In this document: positions 37,358 through 46,395 of the stretch, piece after piece | How positions within the stretch are numbered: the first letter of the stretch is position 1 | How the letters are laid out: each line of letters begins with the position of its first letter | DNA from: Photobacterium leiognathi | GTDB lineage: Bacteria; Pseudomonadota; Gammaproteobacteria; Enterobacterales; Vibrionaceae | Length of the DNA stretch: 64,000 nt | NCBI RefSeq assembly: GCF_030685535.1 | Contig: NZ_CP131601.1 | Location: 1,488,001 to 1,552,000 of the forward strand | Direction of reading: 5' to 3' | Notes under the pieces: model-generated | Databases searched by the model: none | Told to the model about the DNA's origin: nothing | What the model saw: only the letters and a program-made list of their open reading frames with translations | Translations under genes and position numbers: made by a program

Positions 37358-37392
37358 TCGACGTATAAAATATTAGATCTGTTTAAATAAAG

Positions 37393-37440
37393 AAAACGCC
37401 TTATTACTTTGATAATAAAATCAGTAATAAGGCGTTTTTG
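37393..37440. terminator. Terminator between VF530 gene and PSD-like gene
   Basis: AAAACGCCTTATTACT / AGTAATAAGGCGTTTT stem with T run on each strand. Confidence 0.87.
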
Positions 37441-37478
37441 TATTTATTAGCAACGCTTAAAACAAATGACTGTTTAAA

Positions 37479-38831
37479 TTAATCGTTAGTTAATACGGTT
37501 GCTATACGAGAACAAACCGGAATATTGGTTGCATCTAAGCCAGGTTCAGTGTTGTGGAAATCAAAGGCCAATTTCACATCAGGGCCAAATACAAGACAGT
37601 GAGTTGAACCACCAAAGTGGAACATACCTAATTCATCACCTTTATTGAGATGTTGACCTTCTTTGACCGTGATTTCGCACGATGATACTTCAGCCATACC
37701 CACAGCGATAAAGCACATTAAACCAATGTTAGGATTATCAGATTCAATAAAGATAATCGCACGTGTTGCCACAGCAGTTAAAAATGGCTGTGAGTTGTTT
37801 GGTGCACTGTCATCGGCACCATCAGGATTACCAAAGCCTTGGTACTGGTTACCCAAGTAGTAAGAGCCATTCACAATGTAGGCTTTTTTCACTGTACCGC
37901 TAACTGGGCTATTCCAGCGGTGGTAGCTCAATGCACTTAAGAATGCTTGATAGACTGTACCACCAACAAATTGCTTCGCGAGTGGATCAAAGTCCATCAT
38001 ATTTTGTAGTGAATAAGGTTGACCTTTCAGCCAGAATTCTGCGCTTTCTGCTACATTTTCAACCACCTGAAGTGGGGCAGATTCACACGCATTGGCAACA
38101 ATATTGTCGCCTTCAGCAATGGGACGAACACCTTTTACGAATTCACGAGTGAAAAAGTCATCCCAAGATTTAAAGCCATAATACTTATCACTAGGATCAC
38201 ATTGGAAAAAGTGCTCAAACGGCAATGCTTTTAATGCAGGATCGGAGGTTGCTTGGCAAGCGACCCCCACCATTTCACGTTGCGCAGTAGGATTTAACCA
38301 GCCCAATACTTTAGGCGTACGGTTTAAATCATCGGTAACTAGGACATAACGAGAATCTTGGCTTTCCAAGAATGTTGACCAGTAAGTGAGGATCTTCTTA
38401 ATTTGTTGGTTAACTAACGCATTAGAAAAGAAGGTATAACAAGCAGGAGTCGCCATTGGCCAATCGAGTAGGGCATTAATCGGAAAACCAATTAAACCGC
38501 ATGGGTTAAGTTCACCGGTTTGCGGATCAGTGTACTCAGTACATTCAGGTGCTTGAGTCATGATCGCGTTTAGCAGCACAATAAATTCATCAAACGATAG
38601 CACTTCAGGTGTGCCTAATGGGGTGAACTCTTTTTGGTTGCCAGCGTAGCTAAACATTCGCTCTGCAAGCTCTTTGAGTGTTTCATCGTTATCAACCAGA
38701 TCTTTAAAATCTTGTACAGGTTTAACAAGATCAGTTGGATTTTGAGTGGCGTGTGCTTTCAAATGCTGAATCCAAGCATTTACATGTGCTTTGCTTTTTG
38801 GAAGCCAATTGCCGAAAGAATGCATATCCAT
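37479..38831 (-). CDS. Phosphatidylserine decarboxylase-like enzyme
   Basis: 450 residues. The C-terminal ~280 residues resemble phosphatidylserine decarboxylase: FDDFFTRE-type SWDDFFTREFVKGVRP, YHRWNSPVSG, and the self-cleavage site FHFGGSTHC, where Psd proper has LGST. A ~150-residue N-terminal extension is typical of the distant branch containing amino-acid (tryptophan/aromatic) decarboxylases of the PsiD type. So the substrate may not be a phospholipid. No membrane segment seen. Pyruvoyl prosthetic group would form at the Ser of GGS. Confidence 0.78.
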   Translation of the reverse strand: MDMHSFGNWLPKSKAHVNAWIQHLKAHATQNPTDLVKPVQDFKDLVDNDETLKELAERMFSYAGNQKEFTPLGTPEVLSFDEFIVLLNAIMTQAPECTEYTDPQTGELNPCGLIGFPINALLDWPMATPACYTFFSNALVNQQIKKILTYWSTFLESQDSRYVLVTDDLNRTPKVLGWLNPTAQREMVGVACQATSDPALKALPFEHFFQCDPSDKYYGFKSWDDFFTREFVKGVRPIAEGDNIVANACESAPLQVVENVAESAEFWLKGQPYSLQNMMDFDPLAKQFVGGTVYQAFLSALSYHRWNSPVSGTVKKAYIVNGSYYLGNQYQGFGNPDGADDSAPNNSQPFLTAVATRAIIFIESDNPNIGLMCFIAVGMAEVSSCEITVKEGQHLNKGDELGMFHFGGSTHCLVFGPDVKLAFDFHNTEPGLDATNIPVCSRIATVLTND

Positions 38832-39022
38832 AATTACTCTTTATTTATTCATCAATGTGATGCCATTGACTATACGCTTCGGCTTGAGTTAATAATCATA
38901 CAAATATTTGAAATCAAATTGCATTAATCCACACTCTGATTTTTTGAACCTAACGGAAGCAATTTGTTAACCTGAAACTGGTTACAATTTAGTTAGTAAT
39001 TAGAGGTGATGTAAGTCACGGA

Positions 39023-39080
39023 ATCTGATATACTCCGCGCCAATTTAGAGAAAAGTCGCTTGTAGTAAGCGGCTTTTTTA
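39023..39080 (+). promoter_or_regulatory. Promoter and terminator-like leader hairpin of ybiT
   Basis: TGATATACT-type -10 near 39022-39031, then within ~35 bases a stem AGTCGCTT / AAGCGGCT followed by TTTTTT (39053-39079), and only then the ybiT start at 39116. A terminator inside a leader implies attenuation. It could instead be a stray terminator of an upstream transcript, but no plus-strand gene ends nearby. Confidence 0.5.
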
Positions 39081-39115
39081 ATGCTTGATATATACATCAA
39101 AATTGGAACAGTACA

Positions 39116-40711
39116 TTGATTTCAACAGCTAACATCACAATGCAATTTGGCGACAAGCCATTGTTTGAAAACATCTCAGTTAAATTCGGTGAAGGTAACC
39201 GTTACGGTCTTATCGGCGCGAATGGCTGTGGTAAGTCGACATTCATGAAAATTCTGGGTGGCGAATTAGAACAGTCTGCAGGTACTGTTTCAACAGATCC
39301 TAACGAGCGCATGGCGAAACTAGGTCAGGATCAGTTCGCATTTGAAGAGTACACAGTTGTCGATACCGTTATTATGGGTCACAAAGAACTGTGGAAAGTA
39401 AAAGAAGAGCGTGACCGCATCTACGCTATGCCAGAAATGTCTGAAGAAGACGGCATGCGTGTTGCTGATCTAGAAGTAGAATTTGCAGAAATGGACGGCT
39501 ACTCAGCAGAAGCACGTGCAGGTGAATTACTACTAGGTCTTGGTATTCCTGAAGAGCAACACTTCGGTCTAATGAGCGCTGTTGCACCGGGTCTTAAAGT
39601 ACGTGTTCTTCTTGCACAGGTACTGTTCGCTGATCCAGACATCATGCTACTTGACGAACCGACGAACAACTTGGACATTCATACTATTGCATGGCTTGAG
39701 CAAGTTCTACTTGAGCGCAACTGTACAATGATCATCATCTCTCACGACCGCCACTTCCTAAACAGCGTATGTACTCACATGGCTGATTTAGACTACGGTG
39801 AGCTTCGTCTATTCCCAGGTAACTACGACGAATACATGATGGCGGCAGAAGCTGCGCGTGAGCGTCTACTTGCAGACAATGCGAAGAAGAAAGCACAAAT
39901 GGCTGAACTACAAACGTTCGTAAGCCGCTTCTCTGCAAACGCATCAAAAGCAAAACAAGCGACGTCTCGTCAGAAGCAACTTGATAAGATCCAGCTAGAA
40001 GAAGTGAAAGCATCTAGCCGTCAATCTCCATTCATTCGTTTCGATCAGGAAAAAGAACTGTTCCGTAACGCACTTGAAGTGGAAGGTCTGAAACAAGGTT
40101 ACGGTGAAAACATCCTAATCAACGGTGTTAACCTGCTTGTTGAAGTGGGTGAGCGCATTGCGATCATCGGTGAGAACGGTATCGGTAAATCAACATTCCT
40201 AAACACCCTTGCAGGTGCAATGGAGCCGATGGCGGGTATGGTTAAGTGGTCTGAAAACAATAACATTGGTTTCTACGCGCAGGATCACAGCGCTGATTTC
40301 GAAGAAGACATGACACTACTAGACTGGATGGGTCAGTGGAAAAAAGAAGGTGACGACGAGCAAGTAGTTCGCGGTATCTTAGGTCGTATGTTGTTCTCTC
40401 AAAACGACATTAAGAAGTCTGTAAAAGTGATTTCTGGTGGTGAGCAAGGTCGTATGCTGTTTGGTAAACTAATCATGCAACGTCCTAACATCCTACTAAT
40501 GGATGAGCCAACTAACCACATGGATATGGAATCTATCGAATCACTTAACCTTGCACTAGAAAACTTCAAGGGTACATTGATGTTCGTATCTCACGACCGT
40601 CAGTTTGTATCTTCGATTGCAACACGTATTATCGAAATCACCAAAGACGGTGTTGAAGATTTCCGTGGTACTTACGACGAGTACATTGCGAAGAAAGGTC
40701 TAGTGGGCTAA
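39116..40711 (+). CDS. ybiT: ABC-F ATPase YbiT
   Basis: 531 residues, close to E. coli YbiT throughout. Two ATPase domains: [12 protein letters not shown] and [11 protein letters not shown] (Walker A), [12 protein letters not shown] and [12 protein letters not shown] (signatures), [10 protein letters not shown] and MDEPTNHMD (Walker B), with the interdomain linker (arm) between at ~240-325. ABC-F proteins act on the ribosome E site rather than transport. It starts with TTG ([11 protein letters not shown]), with GGAAC six bases ahead, and family alignment supports that rare start. Confidence 0.93.
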   Translation: MISTANITMQFGDKPLFENISVKFGEGNRYGLIGANGCGKSTFMKILGGELEQSAGTVSTDPNERMAKLGQDQFAFEEYTVVDTVIMGHKELWKVKEERDRIYAMPEMSEEDGMRVADLEVEFAEMDGYSAEARAGELLLGLGIPEEQHFGLMSAVAPGLKVRVLLAQVLFADPDIMLLDEPTNNLDIHTIAWLEQVLLERNCTMIIISHDRHFLNSVCTHMADLDYGELRLFPGNYDEYMMAAEAARERLLADNAKKKAQMAELQTFVSRFSANASKAKQATSRQKQLDKIQLEEVKASSRQSPFIRFDQEKELFRNALEVEGLKQGYGENILINGVNLLVEVGERIAIIGENGIGKSTFLNTLAGAMEPMAGMVKWSENNNIGFYAQDHSADFEEDMTLLDWMGQWKKEGDDEQVVRGILGRMLFSQNDIKKSVKVISGGEQGRMLFGKLIMQRPNILLMDEPTNHMDMESIESLNLALENFKGTLMFVSHDRQFVSSIATRIIEITKDGVEDFRGTYDEYIAKKGLVG

Positions 40712-40749
40712 GGTCGTTGATTCAACGAGCTAACGCTTAAAAGATAATG

Positions 40750-40780
40750 AAAAGCCGCCTTCAGATAGGGCGGCTTTTTT
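40750..40780 (+). terminator. Terminator after ybiT
   Basis: AAGCCGCC / GGGCGGCTT stem with T run. Confidence 0.87.
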
Positions 40781-40841
40781 ACAGACAATGCCGAGCTAAA
40801 CAGCCAGTAATAAATTAGGCTAATAGCAATAAGGAAATACG

Positions 40842-41297
40842 ATGAAAATTTGGGTTGATGCTGATGCTTGCCCTAACGTGGTAAAAGAAATCCTATTTCG
40901 TGCCGCAGACAGAACCAAAGTAAACGTCACGCTGGTGGCAAACCAATATATCCGAGTACCACCATCACCGTTTATTCGCTCGACACAAGTAGAGCAAGGC
41001 TTTGATGTGGCAGATAACTACATCGTGCAGCAAGCCGAAGCAGGGGATTTAATCATTACTGCCGATATTCCACTGGCTGATGAAGTGATCACCAAAGGTG
41101 CACATGCTTTAAACCCTCGTGGCGAAATGTACACCAAAGACACCATTAAGCAGCGTTTACAAATGCGTGACTTCATGGAAACCATGCGCAGCAGTGGGGT
41201 ACAAACAGGTGGTCCTGCACCACTTAGCCAAGCGGATCGCCAAAATTTTGCTAATAAATTAGATGCGTTTTTAGCTAAGAATCACAAGCCACAATAA
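40842..41297 (+). CDS. yaiI: YaiI/YqxD family protein (UPF0178)
   Basis: 151 residues. The start [12 protein letters not shown], then [19 protein letters not shown] and [27 protein letters not shown] are UPF0178 hallmarks. The fold is PIN-like with acidic residues D6, D8 and D82-type pairs, so a nuclease role is possible but not established. Separate transcript after the ybiT terminator. Confidence 0.93.
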   Translation: MKIWVDADACPNVVKEILFRAADRTKVNVTLVANQYIRVPPSPFIRSTQVEQGFDVADNYIVQQAEAGDLIITADIPLADEVITKGAHALNPRGEMYTKDTIKQRLQMRDFMETMRSSGVQTGGPAPLSQADRQNFANKLDAFLAKNHKPQ

Positions 41298-41781
41298 TTC
41301 CTAAATATGGAGATGAACGCTGTTTTGTCTCCATTTTTCTTATCTCTATTTCTTTTCTTTAAGTGCTTCCGTTATTCCTTTTCAATTTAGGCGAAATGCT
41401 TTTGTTTGCTGGCAATGAAGTTGACTGTGTATTTATCCAGTTATAATGAAAAGCGTAATTTTTGCCGATTAAGCTTCGTTTTTAATCAGAAAATTTTCTT
41501 AAGTATCTCAACAGGTGTTTTTAACGTATTGATATTAAATAGCCAATTTTGTTATTTGTGTATTTAATCCGACGAACGAAATACCATTCTTACTTTTACC
41601 AAAGAAAACATATCGATTGGATGTGATTTTTTGCGACTAAAACTATGAAACGTAGTGCTTTTATTTAGTAAAATATTGAATATTTACAGTATTAATAAAG
41701 CGTAAAAGTAAGAATGCTTATTAATATACTGTTATATTTCAAATCAAAGTTCGGTGCATATAAGGAAGTGGTACACAGACA
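41298..41781. other. Intergenic region before the accessory patch
   Basis: 484 bases, AT-rich, no gene. Near its left end ATGGAGA...TCTCCAT followed by TTTTT (41308-41340) is a probable terminator of yaiI. The rest shows nothing I can name; base composition drops here, consistent with the start of acquired DNA. Confidence 0.5.
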
Positions 41782-42342
41782 ATGAGGTATTTTAAAACCC
41801 CAGAATTTCTTTTCGAAGTATTTGGTGAAAAACAATCAATTTTAGAGGTTTGCTGTACGATTTTATTTGCCTTACTTGGAAGTTCGATTATATATTCAGT
41901 TGCAGATATAAGCCTAGATAATTGGAAATCAATCATAGCTTTTCTATTAATCGGTGATGTGTTGGCTGGCTGCATTGCTAATTTTAGCTATGGAACTAAT
42001 GAATTTTACTCTCAGCGACCTAAAAATCGCCTTATATTTATCGCAATTCATGTTCATATTTTAGCTATTGCATGGTTGCTTTCTGAGCCGATTGGTAGTG
42101 CAATAATTATTTGGTGCTACACTATCGTGTCAGCATTTATAGTCAATGCTCTAAAGGGGCAGTCAATTCAATCATTTGTTGCTGCTAATTTAATGTGCTA
42201 TGGCATCTTTTTATTAATTTACTTGTCACTTCCACTTTGGTTTCTAATGGTTAGTGTGTTTTTCATGATTAAGGTATTGTTTAGTTTTGCTGTTGACCAT
42301 TTTGGAAAGCTGGCTATTCGTTCAGAAGAAACTGAAATATAA
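41782..42342 (+). CDS. Integral membrane protein of unknown function
   Basis: 186 residues with about six hydrophobic segments (22-40, 48-66, 82-102, 104-120, 130-150, 152-172). No family recognised. The gene's stop codon lies inside ATATAACAAATAAGG, so its 3' end runs straight into a 58-bp repeat, an arrangement seen in integron cassettes where the stop overlaps the left end of attC. AT-rich relative to core genes nearby. Confidence 0.6.
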   Translation: MRYFKTPEFLFEVFGEKQSILEVCCTILFALLGSSIIYSVADISLDNWKSIIAFLLIGDVLAGCIANFSYGTNEFYSQRPKNRLIFIAIHVHILAIAWLLSEPIGSAIIIWCYTIVSAFIVNALKGQSIQSFVAANLMCYGIFLLIYLSLPLWFLMVSVFFMIKVLFSFAVDHFGKLAIRSEETEI

Positions 42343-42343
42343 C

Positions 42344-42401
42344 AAATAAGGATATGTGTCGCGAAGCCGACACCTATCCGAAGTGTTGGACAAGCCCAAG
42401 C
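42344..42401 (+). repeat. 58-bp hairpin repeat, copy 1
   Basis: Identical to 43604-43661 apart from two positions. Arms GGATATGTGTCG (42350-42361) and CGACACCTATCC (42368-42379) pair 11 of 12 with loop CGAAGC, followed by GAAGTGTTGGACAAGCCCAAGC. It begins one base after a gene ends. Confidence 0.9.
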
Positions 42402-42439
42402 CGCCTTATATAAGGAAATATTGGAAATAGCATGAAGGG

Positions 42440-42468
42440 GGATAACAAAATGCAGTCGAGCGTTATCC
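42440..42468. repeat. attC-like short inverted repeat
   Basis: GGATAAC (42440-42446) and GTTATCC (42462-42468) are perfect inverted repeats enclosing 15 bases, giving AACAAA...GCGTTATC, the outline of an integron attC whose central part is missing. Confidence 0.45.
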
Positions 42469-42563
42469 TTGGTGTGAACCAATAACTTTAACACTCTGAT
42501 TTATAATAAAATCCTCGTTAGTTCTGCAGCGTGAAAGCCATTATCGTTATTATTGAACGTCGG

Positions 42564-43067
42564 TTATTTGGGTCGAAATATTCCCGTTAATTGCATGACA
42601 TGTTGGCAGCAGGGGCAAAAGGTTTGGGCTTTTATACGTACCGTTTTATTCGGTGAGGGCACCGTTAGTTGCCCGGCTAACATGAACATAAATTGGATAG
42701 CTTGGAGCTACTTCTTTTAATGGCCTCGTAGCAAACCATAATCACGTACTCGTCGAAATCCTTTCGGTAATACATGCTGCAATATCCATCTCCAATCACG
42801 CTGAAGCACATACTAAAGAAAAACTGTAAGCCATTGCGATCAATTTTCACGGTATTTCCATGAATGTCTTTTGATCCGTTCTGTAAAATACCGTTTCAGA
42901 TCGTCGTTAGTTAAGGTGTCAGGCAATTTATCCAGTTGATGAGTAATGCGACGTAGTACACGACTATAAGCATCAATCGTAGCGGAACGTTTACCTTGCA
43001 AGGTGAGATGGGTAAGGTGTTGTTCATAACGATAATCTGAACGGAGTTGCTGTGATTTATTTGTGAT
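42564..43067 (-). pseudogene. Decayed chimera of integrase N-terminus and IS91-type transposase C-terminus
   Basis: Minus-strand translation gives QQLRSDYRYEQHLTHLTLQG, KRSATIDAYSRVLRRITHQL, DKLPDTLTNDDLKRYFTERI (the core-binding domain of tyrosine recombinases), a stop, then YVLQRDWRW, then directly LQHVLPKGFRRVRDYGLLRG, a stop, and CPCCQHVMQLTGIFRPK ending at 42564, which is the C-terminal part of IS91-family Y2 transposases. At least three stops and a fusion across the missing catalytic parts of both. The start codon is ATC. Both source genes commonly travel together in IS91-type elements. Confidence 0.7.
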
Positions 43068-43138
43068 AAATGCTCCTTTTGAGAGGTGTATTTACCGTAG
43101 TTGAGGTTATGTTTTTTACTCTGCTGCGCAGCGGCTTC

Positions 43139-43168
43139 GTTCAACAAACTATTCAAGAGGGCGTTATG
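43139..43168 (+). repeat. Truncated VCR/attC-like sequence
   Basis: CAACAAACTATTCAAGAGGG (43142-43161) closely resembles the left end of Vibrio attC (VCR) repeats (AACAAACGCCTCAAGAGGG from memory), and GCGTTATG (43161-43168) the right end with the GTT crossover. The middle is missing. A ribosome-binding site and the DUF1801 ATG follow 17 bases later, as at a cassette boundary. Confidence 0.5.
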
Positions 43169-43184
43169 TGAATAGGAGATTCCA

Positions 43185-43589
43185 ATGAACAAGGTAGTCA
43201 AAGATCGCTTCGATGAATACCCAGAAAATGCTCGTGTAAGGTTAGCAGAGCTACGAAATCTAGTCTTTCAAATAGCATCTGAGTTGGAACTTGGTGAAGT
43301 CGAAGAAACTCTAAAATGGGGTGAACCAAGCTACAATGTAAAAACAGGCAGTCCACTAAGAATGGACTGGAAACTCAAGTCTCCTAACAACTATTACCTT
43401 TTCTTTAATTGCCAAACCAAGCTCGTCGATACATTCCGGGAATTGTATGGTGAAGAACTGGTGTTTCAGGGAAATAGAGCAATAGTTCTGTCCTTATCGG
43501 AACCGATACCAGAAAGAGTGATTAAGTCCTGTTTAGAGTTGGCTTTAACCTATCAGCAGCGTAAAAACTTACCTCTTTTAGGTGCGTAA
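43185..43589 (+). CDS. DUF1801 family protein
   Basis: 134 residues, small alpha/beta protein of the YdhG/DUF1801 type: PENARVRLAELRNLVFQIASELELGEVEETLKWGEPSY as successive pieces, then GSPLRMDWK, YYLFFNCQTKLVDTFRELY. Function unknown; members are frequent passengers in Vibrio integron cassettes. GGAG lies six bases before ATG. It is flanked by an attC-like remnant upstream and a 58-bp repeat 14 bases downstream, so it looks like an acquired cassette gene. Confidence 0.8.
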   Translation: MNKVVKDRFDEYPENARVRLAELRNLVFQIASELELGEVEETLKWGEPSYNVKTGSPLRMDWKLKSPNNYYLFFNCQTKLVDTFRELYGEELVFQGNRAIVLSLSEPIPERVIKSCLELALTYQQRKNLPLLGA

Positions 43590-43603
43590 TAAATCCACAT
43601 AAA

Positions 43604-43661
43604 AAATAAGGATATGTGTCGCGTAGCCGATACCTATCCGAAGTGTTGGACAAGCCCAAGC
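43604..43661 (+). repeat. 58-bp hairpin repeat, copy 2
   Basis: Same as 42344-42401 with two changes: one in the loop (CGTAGC) and one in the right arm (CGATAC instead of CGACAC) that keeps a G-U pair. Begins 14 bases after the DUF1801 stop. Spacing between copies is exactly 1260 bases. Confidence 0.9.
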
Positions 43662-43835
43662 GGTAAATATCCCGAATATCATGGGGTCAGCTGACTACAT
43701 GGCAAAGCCATACTTTTAAACATATCCTTTGCTAGGTAAGTGCAACATAGCTTAAAAATAAGTTATCTCAGAAATAAGGGTCGTTCATACGTAAATTACG
43801 GTATTATGTGCAATTGACACAAACTGTAGCTACTT

Positions 43836-44123
43836 ATGAACATTCCTATTACCACTGTCTCCCCAAAAGTATCATGCTCAAACTGTCAGGCATGTTGTTG
43901 TCGTCTTGAAGTGATGATTATTTCTGACACTGGCGTACCAGAAAAATTTATCAAGCGTGATCAGTATGGTGGCGAAACTATGAATCGACTGAGTGATGGC
44001 TGGTGCGCAGCATTAGATAGAGACAGCTTAATGTGCACAATTTATGAAAATCGCCCTTGGATCTGTCGTGAGTTTGAAATGACTTCAGATGAATGCATAG
44101 ATGAGCGAGATAAATTTTTATAA
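43836..44123 (+). CDS. YkgJ-family cysteine cluster protein
   Basis: 95 residues. N-terminal SCSNCQACCCRLEV and later WCAALDRDSLMCTIYENRPWICREFEM give the CxxxCxxCC...C...C pattern of the UPF0153/YkgJ family, thought to bind zinc or an iron-sulphur cluster. Function unknown. Family members are often found as integron cassette genes in vibrios, fitting the accessory patch it ends. Confidence 0.82.
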   Translation: MNIPITTVSPKVSCSNCQACCCRLEVMIISDTGVPEKFIKRDQYGGETMNRLSDGWCAALDRDSLMCTIYENRPWICREFEMTSDECIDERDKFL

Positions 44124-44184
44124 ATCTGTATGTGATTTTAATTTGCCTGAGAGCTGGCAGCCAAAAGCCCATATTCTGATGAAT

Positions 44185-44226
44185 ATAAAAAGCAGTAATG
44201 AATAATCTTCATTGCTGCTTTTTTGT
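44185..44226. terminator. Bidirectional terminator
   Basis: AAAGCAGTAATGA / TCATTGCTGCTTT hairpin with T run, between the YkgJ-type gene and the convergent histidine kinase. Confidence 0.83.
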
Positions 44227-44245
44227 TTTCAGCTCGGTGCTGGTT

Positions 44246-45649
44246 TTATTCGCGACAATTCTTTTTTGGAACTCGTACCAACACTTGAAACTCTCCATTT
44301 GCTAACTGGCTAATTGATAGCTCGTATTCGTTGATTTTGCAGATGTTATCAACGATAGATAATCCTAAACCATAGCGATCGTTATTGGAGCGAGAATCAT
44401 CATGTTGAAATAGTGGTTGCACCAGTTTATTAACTTCCGTCTCAGAGTAATTAATAGGAGATGTGTTAGTGATAGCGAACACCACATTTTTAGCATCATC
44501 ATTAATCGCAATATTAATGGCTGAACTTGGCACACTGTAAAACAGTGCGTTATCTAATAAGTTGGTGATAATGGTTTTTAAACAAAACTCATCAGCAATA
44601 ATAGGCTGCTGAAGTGTGTTATTTAAAACTACACGTTGTTTAATATCGTCATATTTAAAGTTTAAATCGTGAATCACACTACTTAATAAGGTTGTGATTT
44701 CAATCGGCTCTTTATAAATAGAAAGCGAATGAGAAGTGCGTTGTAGCAATAATAGGTTTTCTACAATGACTTTCATTCGGTTCGATATTTGGAGAATGTC
44801 CGAGGTAAAGGTTTTGGCTAAACGTTCATCATCAGGAAAGCGTTGATGCACTTCGGTAAGGGTGATGATTTCAGCAATAGGCGTTTTAATTTCATGGGCG
44901 ATATCAGAGGTGATCCGTTTTTCGTTATCGACCATTTTGCGGTTAGTTTCGAGAAAGTTATTTAGCTCGTTGCGGATCAAATCTACTTCAATATAAGAGG
45001 GAGTATTTTCTTCAAACGTAAAGCTATGGTTTTGACGTTGTTGTTTTTGATAGTTAAACAGCTTTATTTGATCGTTTAAGTTAACGAGTGGATTGAGCCC
45101 TTTATTAACAATGGCTCTTGCGACAACTCGCATAATGATCATTGAGAGTAAGAAACTACCAATCAGCAAAATATCAAGAATGCCCGTTACCTTATTAAGC
45201 CCTGTCGTGGATGCATAAATGGTTAAATAAATAGGGGTTGGCTTTTGATCTTTGGGTTTTGCTAAATATGAATATAAGAACGCCTTGCCGACTTCTCGGT
45301 TAGGTAACGTTATATCGACAATTTGATAGCTATTTAGCGGTAACTTCTTATGTAGCAAATTGATATTGGGATAATCGCTAAGGGAAGCGGAGCGATAAAT
45401 AACGTCATCATTTTTCCAGATCTGGTAATAAGCATAATCTTTATCACTACTAATGGCATCAGCAAAGGCTTGTATATTGGTGATGGTTTTAAATTGTCCT
45501 GCTTGCTCTTGGATCTCTAATTCAAATTGCTCTTGTACCCAATTATCGACACTGACATCGACAAAGGTAAATACAATAATAATAAAGAAGCCAAATACCG
45601 CACTGATGGCGTTAATAAGGTTCTTTTTAATTGAACGGACTTGCGTCAT
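44246..45649 (-). CDS. Sensor histidine kinase (QseC/PmrB-like)
   Basis: 467 residues. Membrane helices near residues 11-29 and 155-177 enclose a ~125-residue periplasmic sensor region; then HisKA with the phospho-His in TSDIAHEIKTPIAE, and an ATPase domain (NLLDNALFYS, RYGLGLSIV). Its ATG follows the response-regulator stop by two bases, so they are co-translated. The neighbouring eptA suggests a PmrAB-like role: sensing cationic peptides, metals or pH and inducing lipid A modification. Confidence 0.88.
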   Translation of the reverse strand: MTQVRSIKKNLINAISAVFGFFIIIVFTFVDVSVDNWVQEQFELEIQEQAGQFKTITNIQAFADAISSDKDYAYYQIWKNDDVIYRSASLSDYPNINLLHKKLPLNSYQIVDITLPNREVGKAFLYSYLAKPKDQKPTPIYLTIYASTTGLNKVTGILDILLIGSFLLSMIIMRVVARAIVNKGLNPLVNLNDQIKLFNYQKQQRQNHSFTFEENTPSYIEVDLIRNELNNFLETNRKMVDNEKRITSDIAHEIKTPIAEIITLTEVHQRFPDDERLAKTFTSDILQISNRMKVIVENLLLLQRTSHSLSIYKEPIEITTLLSSVIHDLNFKYDDIKQRVVLNNTLQQPIIADEFCLKTIITNLLDNALFYSVPSSAINIAINDDAKNVVFAITNTSPINYSETEVNKLVQPLFQHDDSRSNNDRYGLGLSIVDNICKINEYELSISQLANGEFQVLVRVPKKNCRE

Positions 45650-45651
45650 GT

Positions 45652-46323
45652 TTAATTCTCGATGTAGTAACCAAAACCACGTTTGTTTTTAATCGGCAGT
45701 ACAGCATCAATTTTTTTCGCTTTTTTGCGCATGGTGGAGATATGCACTTCGATAGTATTCTTCGCAATATAATCAAAGTTATTCGCAATATTATCGCTGA
45801 TCATGCTAGTGGTGAGGATTTGACCTCGATGAGTAAATAAGTAATCGACAATCTTGAACTCATTAGGGGTAAGCTCTAAATCATGGCTACCGTAGAAAAG
45901 GGTTTTCTTGCTCGGATCTAAGATAAAACCATCAATTTCAATGGTATTGGTAACATTGATTGCTTGGCAGCGACGAGAAATAGCCAGTACACGAGCATGG
46001 AGTTCATCAAAGGAAAAGGGCTTGGTAACGTAGTCGTCAGCACCTTGCAGTAAGCCATCAATGCGATTTTGGCTATGTGTTTTGGCGGAAAGGATGATAA
46101 TGCGAGTTTCAATGCCTGTTTGACGAAGTTTATTTAAGATCGTCATACCATCAACGCCCGGTAACATCAGATCTAAAATAATAATGTCGTAATCATTATT
46201 TAACGCTAGGCTGAGCCCTTCATCACCATTTTCAGCTTCATCGGTAGTAAAGCCTAGATTATTAAAACCTACTGCTAAGCTGCGACGTAATGCCGATGAA
46301 TCTTCGATAATTAATATCTTCAT
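45652..46323 (-). CDS. OmpR/PhoB-type response regulator
   Basis: 223 residues. Receiver with acidic pocket E7-D8, phosphoacceptor D51 in IIILDLMLPGVDG and K in DDYVTKPF, followed by a winged-helix output domain (LTPNEFKIVDYLFTHRGQILTTSMI ... VEVHISTMRKK-like). Middle gene of eptA-regulator-kinase, same strand, 72 bases after eptA's start-side neighbour ends. Probably controls this operon, including eptA. Confidence 0.9.
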   Translation of the reverse strand: MKILIIEDSSALRRSLAVGFNNLGFTTDEAENGDEGLSLALNNDYDIIILDLMLPGVDGMTILNKLRQTGIETRIIILSAKTHSQNRIDGLLQGADDYVTKPFSFDELHARVLAISRRCQAINVTNTIEIDGFILDPSKKTLFYGSHDLELTPNEFKIVDYLFTHRGQILTTSMISDNIANNFDYIAKNTIEVHISTMRKKAKKIDAVLPIKNKRGFGYYIEN

Positions 46324-46395
46324 GGAGAGCTCAAAAAAATGTATACCTATAAGAGATTATAAGTATACATTAATTTCGATTGTTAATTCAGGTGT

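Noticed and set aside
42344..42401. A clean, functional attC site
   Set aside because: Hairpin and position fit, but the GTTRRRY/RYYYAAC boxes are not correctly paired at both ends, so I record it only as attC-like.
42911..43201. 96-residue minus-strand frame starting near the DUF1801 gene
   Set aside because: It runs out of frame across the decayed integrase part of the IS91-type remnant; the meaningful translation is in another frame.
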